Below are positions 13,101 to 20,735 of a stretch of 64,000 nt of DNA, piece after piece (position 1 is the stretch's first letter; every line of letters begins with the position of its first letter). Both the position numbers and the translations under genes were made by a program. This stretch comes from Paracentrotus lividus (lineage: Eukaryota > Echinodermata > Echinoidea > Camarodonta > Echinidae), in contig CALNVZ010003433.1 of assembly GCA_940671915.1 (NCBI GenBank), forward strand, positions 15,773,095 to 15,837,094, read 5' to 3'. Under the pieces are notes generated by a model, which did no database searches, was not told the DNA's origin, and saw nothing but the letters and a program-made list of their open reading frames with translations.

Positions 13101-13390
13101 ATCTAATCAGCACTTAGAAATACATTCCATGGTAATTTGTTCTAAGAACTACTGAAATATGTTTTCATACATGTAGCCCTGATCTGTTTCCTTGCCACAA
13201 TTTCACAAACTTGGCTCCCACATTAACAAAAAAGGAAAAAAAAAAGGAATTAAAAAAATTGATTGAATAAAAAAAAAATTCAGGTAAGAAATGCATTCAA
13301 ATGGTAAAATCCTGGACTTACCAAGTAATACTTACCTACACAAATGGCAATAGTAGCAAGTACCAACAGCAAATGAATGAATTTGGCCAT
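1..13390 (-). CDS. MTTP: Microsomal triglyceride transfer protein large subunit (MTTP-like), 3' truncated by window edge
   Basis: Twelve coding exons on the minus strand join in phase to about 668 residues: 13390-13336, 9210-8981, 8332-8102, 7337-7069, 6541-6391, 5862-5702, 3734-3566, 3061-2945, 2569-2357, 1957-1743, 1371-1274 and 96-1. All junctions have AG acceptors and GT donors. The product starts with a hydrophobic signal peptide (MAKFIHLLLVLATIAICV). The vitellogenin-type lipid-transfer N-terminal domain follows, with segments I match from memory to human MTP: WQNPKDAYEKIWKLT (human LWRNPDGDDDQLIQIT), KKGAASLFQF (KRGLASLFQT), NLIYHQNKRR (NRIYHQNRKV) and SDMMVYNYAM. Human MTP has 894 residues, so roughly the last quarter is off the left edge. 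In the known family the protein pairs with protein disulfide isomerase in the ER lumen and loads triglyceride onto apoB-type lipoproteins. Vitellogenin or apolipophorin are the alternatives, but the exon-by-exon resemblance is to MTP. No exon shows an internal stop. Confidence 0.9.
97..1273 (-). other. MTTP intron 11
   Basis: AT-rich intron with no coding signal. It contains short interspersed copies of TAGCTTGTATCA/TAGCTTGTAACA (about 408-575) and a three-unit ATTTCTTTAGAA tandem at 1081-1115. Confidence 0.6.
1274..1371 (-). CDS. MTTP: MTTP coding exon 11
   Basis: The 98-nt exon begins after caacgcag and ends TTAGCAG|gtgagt in phase 1. It encodes TVIKEALSDMMVYNYAMVRT and GGFSNAYRSFLA. It aligns with human [20 protein letters not shown] and SGSSSAYTGYIE at the end of the helical domain. 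Confidence 0.92.
1372..1742 (-). other. MTTP intron 10
   Basis: AT-rich intron of 371 bases with an A-run near 1432-1441. Nothing else recognised. Confidence 0.6.
1743..1957 (-). CDS. MTTP: MTTP coding exon 10
   Basis: The 215-nt exon begins after tattgcag and ends AAGCAGC|gtgagt in phase 2. It encodes INKGLNLIYHQNKRRYSNVV through FVYNKMILLSKENTQA. NLIYHQNKR against human NRIYHQNRK is the most diagnostic MTP match in the window. Confidence 0.94.
1958..2356 (-). other. MTTP intron 9
   Basis: Plain AT-rich intron. The overlapping open frame on the plus strand (about 1805-2125) is the antisense shadow of exon 10. Confidence 0.6.
2357..2569 (-). CDS. MTTP: MTTP coding exon 9
   Basis: The 213-nt exon, phase 0 at both ends, begins after tctatatag and ends CCAGAG|gtaaaa. 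It encodes IIKSVLDHFMTGLASEDHET, a central LVSLYALKNGAQPSAMPAIL helix pair and ACDAMSQFDEECFTPE. Human [20 protein letters not shown] aligns directly. Confidence 0.93.
2570..3565 (-). other. MTTP introns 8 and 7 flanking exon 8
   Basis: Two AT-rich introns (2570-2944 and 3062-3565) with A/T homopolymers and no repeat or coding signal that I recognise. Confidence 0.55.
2945..3061 (-). CDS. MTTP: MTTP coding exon 8
   Basis: The 117-nt exon, phase 0 at both ends, begins after tttcatag and ends TCACAG|gtaaat. It encodes DLIKGDQLTNKNVQKTMALS and then LGAMVKVYCSLGVEQCASQ. It corresponds to the human helix containing TGTLVRKLCQNEGC, with the cysteines conserved in order. Confidence 0.9.
3566..3734 (-). 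CDS. MTTP: MTTP coding exon 7
   Basis: The 169-nt exon begins after ccacacag in phase 2 and ends ATGTTT|gtaagt. It encodes AQLLDIVAATQTSASWEAAL through NSHPTEAQMQKMF. This aligns closely with human [20 protein letters not shown] and FASHPNEELLRAL in the helical domain. Confidence 0.92.
3819..3944 (+). mobile_element. LINE 3'-end fragment (C-terminal end of reverse transcriptase ORF), decayed
   Basis: One frame reads KTYGDRAFSAVATCLWNSLP, then IQL, a stop, then NLNNIETFKSELKIHLF and a stop. The pattern G-x-R-[AS]-F-S...LWN-SLP...L..FK..LK..LF is the standard last segment of ORF2 in CR1/jockey-type non-LTR retrotransposons (recognised from memory). A short tail ending ggtgctttacaaatgctg follows, resembling LINE 3' ends. 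Only the extreme 3' end is present, as expected of 5'-truncated insertions. It lies antisense in MTTP intron 6. Confidence 0.75.
4020..4670. repeat. Pyrimidine-rich low-complexity tract in MTTP intron 6
   Basis: Long C/T-dominated sequence (ctccc, cttcc, tttctc runs); open frames across it are compositional. Similar tracts precede the exon-6 boundary copies and the real exon (about 5605-5690), suggesting they were duplicated together with it. Confidence 0.65.
4568..4605 (-). pseudogene. Decayed copy of MTTP exon 6 3' boundary (copy b)
   Basis: On the minus strand, AGTGCAAATGGAGAAATC followed by an inserted TATT and AAGTATA resembles the true exon 6 end (GGTGCAAATGAAGAAATCAA|gtaaga). It is short, degenerate and too small to be functional. 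Confidence 0.5.
4671..5517. mobile_element. Large palindromic MITE, TA-flanked (mariner-like)
   Basis: An 847-bp element begins TACCGAGTGAGTCAAAAAAA and ends with the inverse complement TTTTTTTGACTCACTCGGTA. The arms are about 350 bp each and nearly identical, around a spacer of roughly 150 bp. It has no transposase frame. TA flanks and the terminal sequence suggest a Tc1/mariner-related non-autonomous foldback. The insertion site can be read from a neighbouring paralogous unit (ctctattacaaat against ttctattatccagacaaat). Confidence 0.85.
5536..5596 (-). pseudogene. Decayed copy of MTTP exon 6 3' boundary (copy a)
   Basis: About 61 bp match the last 59 bp of exon 6 plus its donor at roughly 80% by eye. 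In the exon frame it carries TAA and TAG stops, so it cannot replace exon 6. The donor dinucleotide is preserved (atcaa|gtatta). It lies 105 bp downstream of the real donor. Confidence 0.75.
5702..5862 (-). CDS. MTTP: MTTP coding exon 6
   Basis: The 161-nt exon begins after ctttccag and ends ATCAA|gtaaga. It encodes ATDVVEKYRNSIKAEYLAKT through IVDIVRSGANEEIK, the start of the alpha-helical repeat domain. Its 3' boundary has two decayed copies further into the intron (5596-5536 and about 4605-4568). Confidence 0.88.
5935..6240. repeat. Two-unit diverged tandem repeat in MTTP intron 5
   Basis: Two units of about 150 bp start agcctaacattgttattgta and agcctaccgttgttattgta. Both continue through matching ggcattt/ggcactt ends. 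No coding potential. Confidence 0.6.
6391..6541 (-). CDS. MTTP: MTTP coding exon 5
   Basis: The 151-nt exon enters after aattttcag in phase 2 and ends CAGTCT|gtaagt. It encodes QSMVLQSSSNGADSLKG through VQDMVDQQCTENCQS. The QQCTENC motif parallels the paired cysteines of human QSHCKGC in the linker to the helical domain. Confidence 0.85.
6542..7068 (-). other. MTTP intron 4
   Basis: AT-rich, with an A/G-rich stretch at about 6605-6665. No repeat or gene recognised. Confidence 0.5.
7069..7337 (-). CDS. MTTP: MTTP coding exon 4
   Basis: The 269-nt exon follows catgacag and ends TCTAG|gtaagt. It encodes TDASGECQVSYSSNNGQ through GIRVSIRDTIASTVKS. TDASGECQVSY aligns with human VDISGNCKVTY, and the segment HPRQILGVNVQSECSTVYTL matches human [20 protein letters not shown]. 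Confidence 0.9.
7338..7947 (-). other. MTTP intron 3, distal part
   Basis: AT-rich sequence without recognisable features; the remainder of the intron is the MITE at 7948-8091. Confidence 0.5.
7948..8091. mobile_element. Short MITE abutting MTTP exon 3 donor
   Basis: A 144-bp element with terminal inverted repeats AGCCATCAATAAACAGAGTT and AATGGAGTTTGGCC-type inverse (right end GTTGGCCAAACTCCATTTAT TGATGGCT). The TIRs are about 28 bp with three mismatches. No target duplication is clear. Its right end is about 5 bases from the gtaagg donor of exon 3. Confidence 0.75.
8102..8332 (-). CDS. MTTP: MTTP coding exon 3
   Basis: The 231-nt exon, phase 0 at both ends, encodes FADAKMQNPGGRTDE through KKGAASLFQFKSSEGTVTE. 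I chose the acceptor aataaag|TTTGCAG because it alone keeps phase 0 with exon 2; the nearer TTTGCAG site would break frame. The donor GAG|gtaagg lies only about 5 bases from the end of a MITE (7948-8091). Confidence 0.85.
8333..8980 (-). other. MTTP intron 2
   Basis: AT-rich intron containing a ctatctatc microrepeat (8395-8405) and a ctgactcactctgta stretch near 8853 resembling the end of the 4671-5517 element family. No full element seen. Confidence 0.45.
8981..9210 (-). CDS. MTTP: MTTP coding exon 2
   Basis: The 230-nt exon begins after tccatag and ends AACA|gtaagt. It encodes ESKFIPICDNKGG through DLSVVWQNPKDAYEKIWKLT, the first beta strands of the lipid-transfer N domain (residues about 19-95). 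It contains a Cys pair (CDNKGGVLC) and a Tyr-rich YEPGQTYRYNYATDVE strand like human YKLTYSTEV. Confidence 0.88.
10095..10142. repeat. Poly(A) tract, about 48 A
   Basis: Uninterrupted A-run in MTTP intron 1. I see no LINE or SINE body with clear ends directly upstream, so its origin is open. Confidence 0.9.
11060..11640 (+). repeat. Polypurine (GA-rich) minisatellite in MTTP intron 1
   Basis: About 580 bp are almost free of pyrimidines on the plus strand. A unit containing ggaaagtggagccaaggaga recurs at about 11235, 11376 and 11491, spaced 115-140 bp. Frames such as 11208-11507 are compositional artefacts. Confidence 0.8.
13336..13390 (-). CDS. MTTP: MTTP coding exon 1: signal peptide
   Basis: ATG at 13390 opens MAKFIHLLLVLATIAICV, a short basic N-region and a hydrophobic core typical of a secretory signal peptide. 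The exon ends TAG|gtaagt at 13336 in phase 1, matching exon 2. A TTTTTTGCAG acceptor ends at 13439, so this exon probably starts at 13438 with 48 nt of 5' UTR and is preceded by a noncoding first exon that I cannot place. Confidence 0.85.
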
Positions 13391-13438
13391 GATGTCTTCT
13401 CTCCGTCTCCTTCTGATGTGTCAAAGGGAAATTAAAAG

Positions 13439-14160
13439 CTGCAAAAAAAGAGGCATAATGGAAGAAGGTACATTCAAGTGAAATATAAAATTGTAAAGTT
13501 TCATTGCACAACAAGAGTCATGAAAACAAATAGGCACTGGTAAAACATAATACAAAGCACACTGCAGTTTCAGCTAATTTATAATTTCTAAAATCATATG
13601 TATTGAATTCCATATATCCCACTCTGTACATCTGTACCTAAATTGCAAAATGGATGAACATTGTTTTAGAATGGATATCCATGATAGAATACATATCAAC
13701 AGAAATCAAAGATCTTTTCTCCCTTTCAATTTTAATTATTTTTTTCTTTGATTCAAATTATAATGTTCAGCACACTCCATCAACCATTTTATATACTTAC
13801 AGGAATTGTATGAAGAAGATATTTTACTTGTACAATGTTCATATGTATGAAATTAGACTTGTTCTCACACAGTGCAAGTTTTAGCTGTGCAAACTGCTAC
13901 AACACACTTGAAACATGTAGTCCTTTACTCACGTACACATGGGTAAATGTTCCACTTCCAAATATGGTACAACCAACTTTACACAGTTTAGGTCTGAAAT
14001 TAAATCTGAAGGGTAAACTGATACCAACAGTGATAACAAAGGCCACTAGTTTGCAAATAAAATAAATACACGTCACTCTCCTAGTTATACTGGAACTTGC
14101 CAAACTCCAGTGTTAATGTTTCAGGCCTATTTTAACTACAATTCACTGTAATTTAGGGGC
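13439..14160. other. Upstream flank of MTTP
   Basis: AT-rich DNA just upstream of the coding first exon. It probably includes intron and the unplaced noncoding first exon; no TATA-like or initiator arrangement that I would defend. Confidence 0.35.
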
Positions 14161-14470
14161 AACAGTGGGTTTGCCCCCCCCCCTATTGCAAAAGTTAAAT
14201 CTCGCCTATTACATACATGTATTATGTGCTCCATATGACAACAGGTGGGTTTGCCCCCCCCCCCGGCGTAGACACGAATTCCTTCTTTGTAAGGGGGGGG
14301 GGTGCGTTATGCCAGCTAGTGTTCCCCCCCCCCCCGAAAAAAAAATGTACTATGTATTATTATTATGTGCTCCATATGACAACACTGTGAAATTTAAGAA
14401 ATATCCCCCCCCCCCTCAAAGATATTTGAATTCCTCAAGCTGGTGCCCCCATCCACACAGACCCCCAGTA
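14160..14470. repeat. Poly-C/poly-G tract cluster with repeated spacer
   Basis: Four C-runs of about 10-12 and one G-run of about 11 within 310 bp. The spacer tattatgtgctccatatgac recurs (about 14219 and 14364), showing local duplication. Open frames here come from the runs. Confidence 0.75.
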
Positions 14471-14499
14471 TCAGGATACGCACTAACAGACTAGCTCAA

Positions 14500-15570
14500 A
14501 TCAGATAATGTGATATATGTGTGATTGAGTATTCTTCATCCTGATCAAAGTACACATCTTATAACCCTGTGAAGGTCACTTTGTTTACAAATTCTATATT
14601 CATGAGAAGTAGGTCAGGCTTACATGTACATGGACTGACAAAAATGAGCTTAAAATGCTAGCAAATTGTGGGGGCAAAAAGGTATGGTAACAAAAACTGT
14701 TCAATAAATATTAATTTTATACTGGTTACTTTACTTTCAAAATAGATATATGTGCAGCGTCTTGGCCAACAATCAAAGAGATTTACACATACATGTACCA
14801 CAAACATTGTATGTACAACCATCATTACATGACGTAAAAAAAATGTAAAAATTGTAGACATATTAGAGCTTTAGTCTCCAATTTAGATTAAATCAAGCAA
14901 ATTATCATTTTCAAGCTCCATCATGAGGCCTCGCATTAATAAAGGATAGTAAATTTGGGGAGAAATTTTTATAATAAAAGTGGCATGGCCACTTCCTTGA
15001 AAAGGACAAATCCAGCTGTTGTAAAGCTCACAAGATTTTCTTCAAATAGAACAACATGTCAGACTAAAGCAAGTTCAAGGGTTTAGTTATTTGTATTTGA
15101 GGTTGTATAGAGTAAAGTTCATGGGTTTGTTGACAAATTTTGTGAGATGAGTCATATTATGTGTACATGTATCAAAATTACAGAAAATATTACACAGGTC
15201 ATGTCATGAAGAAAACTGTAAAAAAAAAATTATTTTTTAAACTGTAAAATTCAAACATACACTATATTGTTCAATGTATTATTTCACAAACTAACTGCAA
15301 TTGTAAAGTAGTTGTTTGGGCACTTTACTTTTTTTTTTTTTTTTTTTTTTTTGTCAGACTGATTCTAAATTAAGGACCACTGAAGCATTGTACCTAGGTC
15401 CAGATGTTTTTTTGTTTTTTTTTTGTCTTTTTTTACCATAAAAAATAAGTATAGATGTGCTACAAATATGATAGATATTTTTGAGACATGTATGTATTAA
15501 TAAGTATGTTTTTGGAGACATATAAAGCAAATAAGTTGTATACTTCAAGCCCAACATCAAGGAACATCAA
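14500..15570. other. Intergenic AT-rich DNA
   Basis: No gene signal. It holds a poly(T) of about 24 at 15330-15353 and further T-runs near 15410-15425. Confidence 0.5.
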
Positions 15571-15680
15571 TAATGATGCAAAAAACAAAAAACAAAAAAA
15601 AAGGGCCTCTGAGTGAATCATGTTGTAAAGTTTGCAAAATGCATGCGCATCAGCAGCAACTAAATTGTGTTTTTACAATC

Positions 15681-15804
15681 ATGGCAAATCAGACAAGATT
15701 CAGAATAGCAAATAGGCTGGGAATTAGGAAATTTTTTCAAGTGCATAGATATGCAGATCTTTTAGAAAGACGGAGAGCTGGTTTTGTTGAAGGTCTGTTA
15801 AGGT
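15681..15804 (+). other. Possible orphan exon
   Basis: An ATG at 15681 (tcATGGCA) opens a frame MANQTRFRIANRLGIRKFFQ, then VHRYADLLERRRAGFVEG, ending CTGTTAAG|gtaatt, a usable donor. It is Arg-rich and amphipathic, unlike the AT-driven frames nearby. I do not recognise the family; it may be a transposase N-terminal exon or chance. No partner exon was identified. Confidence 0.25.
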
Positions 15805-15996
15805 AATTGTTATTTTTGCTTTCTTTTACTAATTTGCAATGGTAATTTTACCATTGCAAAATGTGAGCTTCTCAAATATGCAATGGGATGACTCAGCCTC
15901 AGGTGGCAGCCATCCCGGGGCTGCAACGCAACAAGCAACAAAAATTTAAAATAAAAATAAGTAAAATGCACCTTCACAGATGATCACATCTCATTG

Positions 15997-16185
15997 CAAT
16001 TGTCGGCGCTAGTGCAGTTAAGCATCCTGCCGCGAGACGTGCTGCTACGTGAAGGGATAGGGTTGAGAGCGACCCCCACGCACTAGGGTTAGGATAGGGT
16101 GGTGGGGTAGGGTGGTGGGGTAGGGTGGTTGGGTAGGGTGGTGTGTAGACGGTAGTGGATACGAAACTGCACTAGCGCCCAATTG
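15997..16185. mobile_element. Small TIR element carrying a G-rich minisatellite
   Basis: Ends are inverse copies: caattgtcggcgctagtgca at the left and tgcactagcgcccaattg at the right (TIR about 21 bp, one indel). Inside, 16086-16142 repeats GGTGGGGTAGGGT four times, a G-run pattern able to form quadruplexes. Confidence 0.7.
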
Positions 16186-16332
16186 TCAACTCCAGCTAGA
16201 GCAATCAAGTAGATCTACAGTATTCACTCATCACGCACTTACTTGTTACGTCTTCACTATAATAGACTTAGTTTAGAATATCTCAAGAAACAATTTAGTC
16301 ATGATACAGTGTAAGTTAGTTAGTTTATACCT

Positions 16333-16913
16333 AAACCGACCAGCCCCCGTCGCGAAGCGACGGGAACTGACGAGCCAGTAGACATATTTGGCGAAGGTTT
16401 GAAAATATCTATACATGACCACAAATTTCGTGCTCAAGAATACCTTATTTGAATTCATACTCACATTAAATCAAATCTTTGAAGTTTTTCCTCGAATTGC
16501 TGACATCTGCGAACGTTTCACATGAAGCAATCAACTAATAATGAAGAAAAATACAGGAAAATTGAGTCCATCCACATATATTTCTCCGTGCGTGCGCTGT
16601 CTTCGCCACAGAGTTAAATGCGTCTTCGCACAGTAAAATGACGTCATAGAAAATGGCAGCGATGGCACCAACACTACGAGAAGAGACAAGGCCAACGGAA
16701 AATTCATTTTGGTAAGTCAAAAAGCTCTTATATAATTCAATTTTTCAACGGCCGTATCTTGAAATATCAAACATGCTGTTGAATTACATTTGAACATTAG
16801 ATTCATCATATTAACGAGTATAATCACCTGATCGCTCATCATCGCTGGAAATTTCGCTGTAAATGGGGATGGTGGAAGTACAGCCCCGTCGCCTTCGGCA
16901 ACGGGGCTGTGTA
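16333..16913. mobile_element. Hairpin-ended element with 16-bp direct-repeat flanks
   Basis: The direct repeat TAGTTAGTTTATACCT at 16317-16332 and 16914-16929 brackets a 581-bp segment. Each end carries a hairpin: CCCGTCGC-GAA-GCGACGGG (16346-16364) and CAGCCCCGT...ACGGGGCTG (16881-16909). The two hairpins are also inverted copies of each other. The interior is richer in CpG than its surroundings. No superfamily fits well; I regard it as an unclassified mobile element. Confidence 0.6.
16653..16711 (+). other. Possible exon inside the hairpin-ended element
   Basis: ATG in a good context (gaaaATGGCA) opens MAAMAPTLREETRPTENSF, ending TTTTG|gtaagt, a consensus donor, in phase 2. It is preceded by a CpG-rich stretch. 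It could be a captured first exon or promoter, or chance; no second exon was found. Confidence 0.3.
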
Positions 16914-16929
16914 TAGTTAGTTTATACCT

Positions 16930-18477
16930 GGGTAGCCTCTGCCTGTAGCAGGCTGTGATTGTAATTTTGATCTAGAGATCTACATGTAGATCTACACTAC
17001 TACACTAAGTGTATTAAACATACTAGAAATTAGAATATTAGTTGTTAGTACTACAGGTATTTAGATAGTAGTTATATTAGCAATTCAATACTAGGAGTCT
17101 AGTACTCCAGTAGTATCTCCAACTTACAAACCAAGTATAGGCAATTACTCCTTTACCTGAAATGACGGTGAAAGCAAAAACATCAGCAATTTCCTAGGCT
17201 GAGTTGAGCTGAGTCTAGTCCGCACAGAAGTTCGGTATGCAATGCTATAGTCTACCTTCCTTTTCTGCGAAATTGCATTGCATCGCATCATGCATCATAT
17301 CGCGAGCTAGCTTTGCATTGCGATCAGCTGTTTGTCCAAAAACATCAACGCGGCGCGGGGGATTGTATGCAAATAAAGAAAGTTTGCCAATTTAGCAAAG
17401 AACACATGTATACATTATTTTTTTATCAACTGGATATTATTATGGATTTAAAATATTTAACATAATTTTTTTTCATCTAAAAATGTTTTTGTTGTATTTT
17501 AAAAATGTTAAATATATTAGTTTAAGTACTATCAAGAATCTGTATGTAAAAGAAATCGACAACACTATCCATTTATTAGGAAAGGGGCGGAGCATCTGAA
17601 ATTGTGGGCTGACCTTGTGATTGTTGTCCACTTCTTGTTCAACTTTACGACCAATCAAGAGGATAGCATCCAGCATTGTCTGTCCGAGAGAAGGGGGGGG
17701 GGGGGATGGTTCATTCATATTTTTATGGATTAGCTGCCTGCTCGAAGAGCTACAAACCGAAGGGCGTTGTAATGGGGATTTTGATTTTAACTGTATTTTT
17801 CATTTCAGTTGCATAAAAATAAAAAATAAATAATTTTATGCGAAAGTTTTGTGGCGTGGAAAGACCTAAAAATACAAGGTAAAAATTAAGTAATAATAAG
17901 TGCCTTTTTTCTATGCAAAAAATATGGGATCACGCGCCTGGCATGGATCACCCATTGAACAATGACGATTAATGACCGAAACATCAAAGGAAAAAGAGAA
18001 AGAACAAATAGCGGGGGGGGGGGGGGGGGCTTGCGAAATAGATATTAACTTGTGTGTTCATTTCTAATTCAGAAAAAAAAATCACATAAAATAAATAAAA
18101 CGATATTTTATTACTATATTATTATAAAATCGGAATTTAATAAGTATAGTTTGAAGTTATAGGCTTAATGGCATGAAAATTTATCAATCTTTTCAAATCT
18201 GGCCCCCAAATAAACAAACTACTATACCAAATTCGTCACATTTAAAAATAAATCGGTATATAGTGTCCCCTCATGCCAAAATCCGACTCCATTGCAGTCA
18301 AAAGTTGGAATTTGGTATCAACCTCCGCCTTATCATATACTTCAAAACCTAAACATTTATTTCTGTTCCGTTTTCACAAACGAAGCCCTTCGTTACCTGT
18401 ATTAGATTATGAATAATATTGATACATTTTTGTCTATCAGCTGTTAAAAGTTGCATATTCGGGGAAAGCGGTTGGGT
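16930..18477. other. Intergenic DNA with poly-G tracts
   Basis: AT-rich with G-runs of about 14 at 17692-17705 and about 17 at 18013-18029. A CpG-containing patch lies at 17220-17360. No coding region is supported. Confidence 0.45.
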
Positions 18478-19056
18478 CGCTGTGACCGTCCAGAAAGAGC
18501 TATGCACTTTTGAAATGGCTACAAAATAATAAATATATAGTTCTTGGGGGAAACATTCATACGTAGAGAAAGCTCATAATTTATTATCCTCAACTTTCTC
18601 ATTTGACATCAAAAGTCCGAAAATGATGCATGCTTCAATGAACAATGCTCACTTTTGTGACACAAAAACGAGACTGTGCAGGAATTCGCTATGCATTTAC
18701 CACCTGCCTATATACATGTATGAGCGGCCATGAGGGATACAAAGCTATAATGGTGTGAATGGGCTAACAAAGACAAAATAAACCAAAAGACAAAAACAAA
18801 CATTAATAATATGAAAACAGAAAGGGTATCCATTACATTTTTGCATTATATTGATATGATATTTATTTCTGACTTTTGGTTCATTTTGTCTTTTATAGCC
18901 CATTCACGCCATTATTGCTTTGTATTCCTCATGGCCGCTCATCTGCCTAACCCTATCGGCAGGGGTAAATGCATAGCGAATTCCTGCGCAGCCTCGTTTT
19001 TGTGTCCCTACACAAAAGTGGGCATTGCTCATTGAAGCTTTCATCATTTTCGGACT

Positions 19057-19087
<31 letters not shown>

Positions 19088-19305
19088 GTTTTTGTATAGC
19101 GCATAACACATCAGTAAATTCTATGTCTCTATGCGCTTGTAAGAAACTTTTTGTATGCGCTTGTAACAAAGACTTTTTGGTGTCAAATAATAGTTGAGGA
19201 TATGAGCTTTCTCTATACATGAATCTTTCCGCCCGCGCCCAAGAACCAAATATTTTTTATTTGGTAGCCGTTTCAAAAGTGTGAGGTTCTTTCTGGGACA
19301 CACTG
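18478..19305. mobile_element. Long palindromic element with TAA microsatellite in one arm
   Basis: The left arm (about 18478-18790, from cgctgtgaccgtccagaaag) is the inverse of the right arm (about 18880-19305, ending ctttctgggacacactgtag). Matching blocks include gacatcaaaagtccgaaaat and cgaattcctgcgcagcctcg-type segments. The right arm is split by (TAA)n and flanking sequence at about 19058-19180. No transposase frame. Confidence 0.75.
19058..19087. repeat. (TAA)n microsatellite
   Basis: About ten TAA/AAT units, followed by gtttttgtatagcgcataac, a context typical of repeat-element tails. Confidence 0.9.
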
Positions 19306-19324
19306 TAGAGGGCGTAGATCACCT

Positions 19325-19396
19325 GGAGACACCACAGAAATATTTCTGTGGGAGACACTAGAGTACCTATTCTTATATAGGTACTCTAGGAGACAC
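19325..19396. repeat. GGAGACAC triplet interleaved with two perfect palindromes
   Basis: GGAGACAC occurs at 19325-19332, 19351-19358 and 19389-19396. Between copies 1 and 2 lies a perfect 20-bp palindrome (19332-19351, CCACAGAAATATTTCTGTGG). Between 2 and 3 lies a 12-bp stem with a 6-nt loop (19359-19388, TAGAGTACCTAT...ATAGGTACTCTA). Purpose unknown. Confidence 0.85.
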
Positions 19397-20590
19397 AAAG
19401 CTTGTCCCTTTCTTTACTGAGAGAAGATGCGGATTAGATCCGTTCATTTTTTTTATATATATAAAATTATAAACAAAGGTGAAGACAGAAGAAGAAAAAA
19501 AAAATAATGATTTTTTTTTTCTTGGAGGTTTGGATTATCAGTATTTCCTGTATATTTTTCTAAAACAAAAAATTGTCCATATGCCAAGACTAGGGCAGAG
19601 AAAAAGACAATGGGGCCACGAGAAGACAAATTTATTTGTACCATTGCCATGGACGCCGATCGGGGGGGGGGGGCACTGGACACGCCACACCATTTTGTTG
19701 TGGGAGGACATGCTATCAAAATGTCCCCATGTTTTGTCAGAAAAACATGGAGGGGGAGGCCGGAGCACCAAAATTTAGAGTGAAATCTGGTATTTTGGGC
19801 CGTTGCCCCCCCCCCCCCTCGGTAATGATGGATGATGAATAACTGACCCGAGTAAACGACTTCCCTGCCCGTGTGGCTGTTATGTAAAAACTGAAATGAT
19901 GACCCTTTTGAAAAAGCAAAATTAATTCTGAAAATTGTGGTCTTTCATTTTTTTTTCCCTGTCTGAGGCCGGGAAGGGGTGCAAATTTGACTTTGTGTAA
20001 TATGCCGTTTAGGTTCATATTTAGGGTTAGGGTTAGCGCGCGTGGGTAGCAATTTTGCCTTTGAGTGCCCCCCCCCCATTATACTGGCAGAGAAAAATAC
20101 CGTGGTCTTAATACAGGATCCTTCAGGCTGAAATTAAAATGGTTTATAATATAGGGTTAAAAAAAATAAATTAACAGCCATAACACTGAAAATTTCATCA
20201 AAATCGGATGAAAAAAAAAAAACTAGTGACGATGGATCAAAGTTGAATTAACATTTTTTATTGTTTATTCTTTAGTTTTCGGATAATTCAGTTCTGTGCA
20301 TGGACTTATACATGTTTCAATGAGCAGTATTATATCATAATCATAAGTCAACTTTTTCTTTTGTATTTTTATTATATGAAATAACAATTATTCAAATTTT
20401 CCCCCGCTACACCGGGCGAGACAAAAGGTACACTCATTTTTTTTGTTTCACGTCACGCTGGTCGGGCGATAAGGAGGAGGGGGTGGGGGTAGGTGTTGAA
20501 AATTTTTCCGGCCTTCCGCCAACTATAAGGTCATTTATCAGCTGTAGGAGTAGGTATAAAAGGTCAATCGGCTCAAGTCATATATATTTT
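19397..20590. other. Intergenic DNA with homopolymer tracts
   Basis: Contains a G10 (19661-19670), C12 (19807-19818), C9 (20069-20077), the hairpin ccatgttttgtcagaaaaacatgg (19728-19751) and two adjacent TTAGGG units (20022-20035). The many frames here are artefacts of these tracts. Confidence 0.5.
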
Positions 20591-20594
20591 ACCG

Positions 20595-20735
20595 TTTTTT
20601 TTATTTATTTTTTTTTAAATTTTGCTCAATTTTGCGTTCCTCTAAGGTCAATTTGGCGCCCCTGTGAGGTCATTTTGGATCCCTTTCGAGCGCCTACCCG
20701 GGGGCCCTGGCCCGTAAAGCCCCCCCCCCAATACA
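20595..20735 (-). repeat. Dispersed A-tailed repeat, copy 1
   Basis: On the minus strand: a G-run, then ggcccccgggtaggcg, blocks ccaaattgaccttagagg and a trailing A-rich tail. Copy 2 is on the plus strand at 49,999-50,178. Two copies in opposite orientations with A-rich ends suggest a SINE-like retroposon. No pol III boxes could be established. Confidence 0.55.

Larger units (their letters stand above)
9211..13335 (-). other. MTTP intron 1 (4.1 kb)
   Basis: Apart from the poly(A) tract, the polypurine minisatellite and a gaggggagggggaggggc run (12780-12797), I recognise no gene or element. This first intron is the likeliest place for MTTP regulatory sequence, but no specific site can be supported. 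Confidence 0.45.

Noticed and set aside
20022..20035. Interstitial telomere
   Set aside because: Only two TTAGGG units; too short to mean more than chance.
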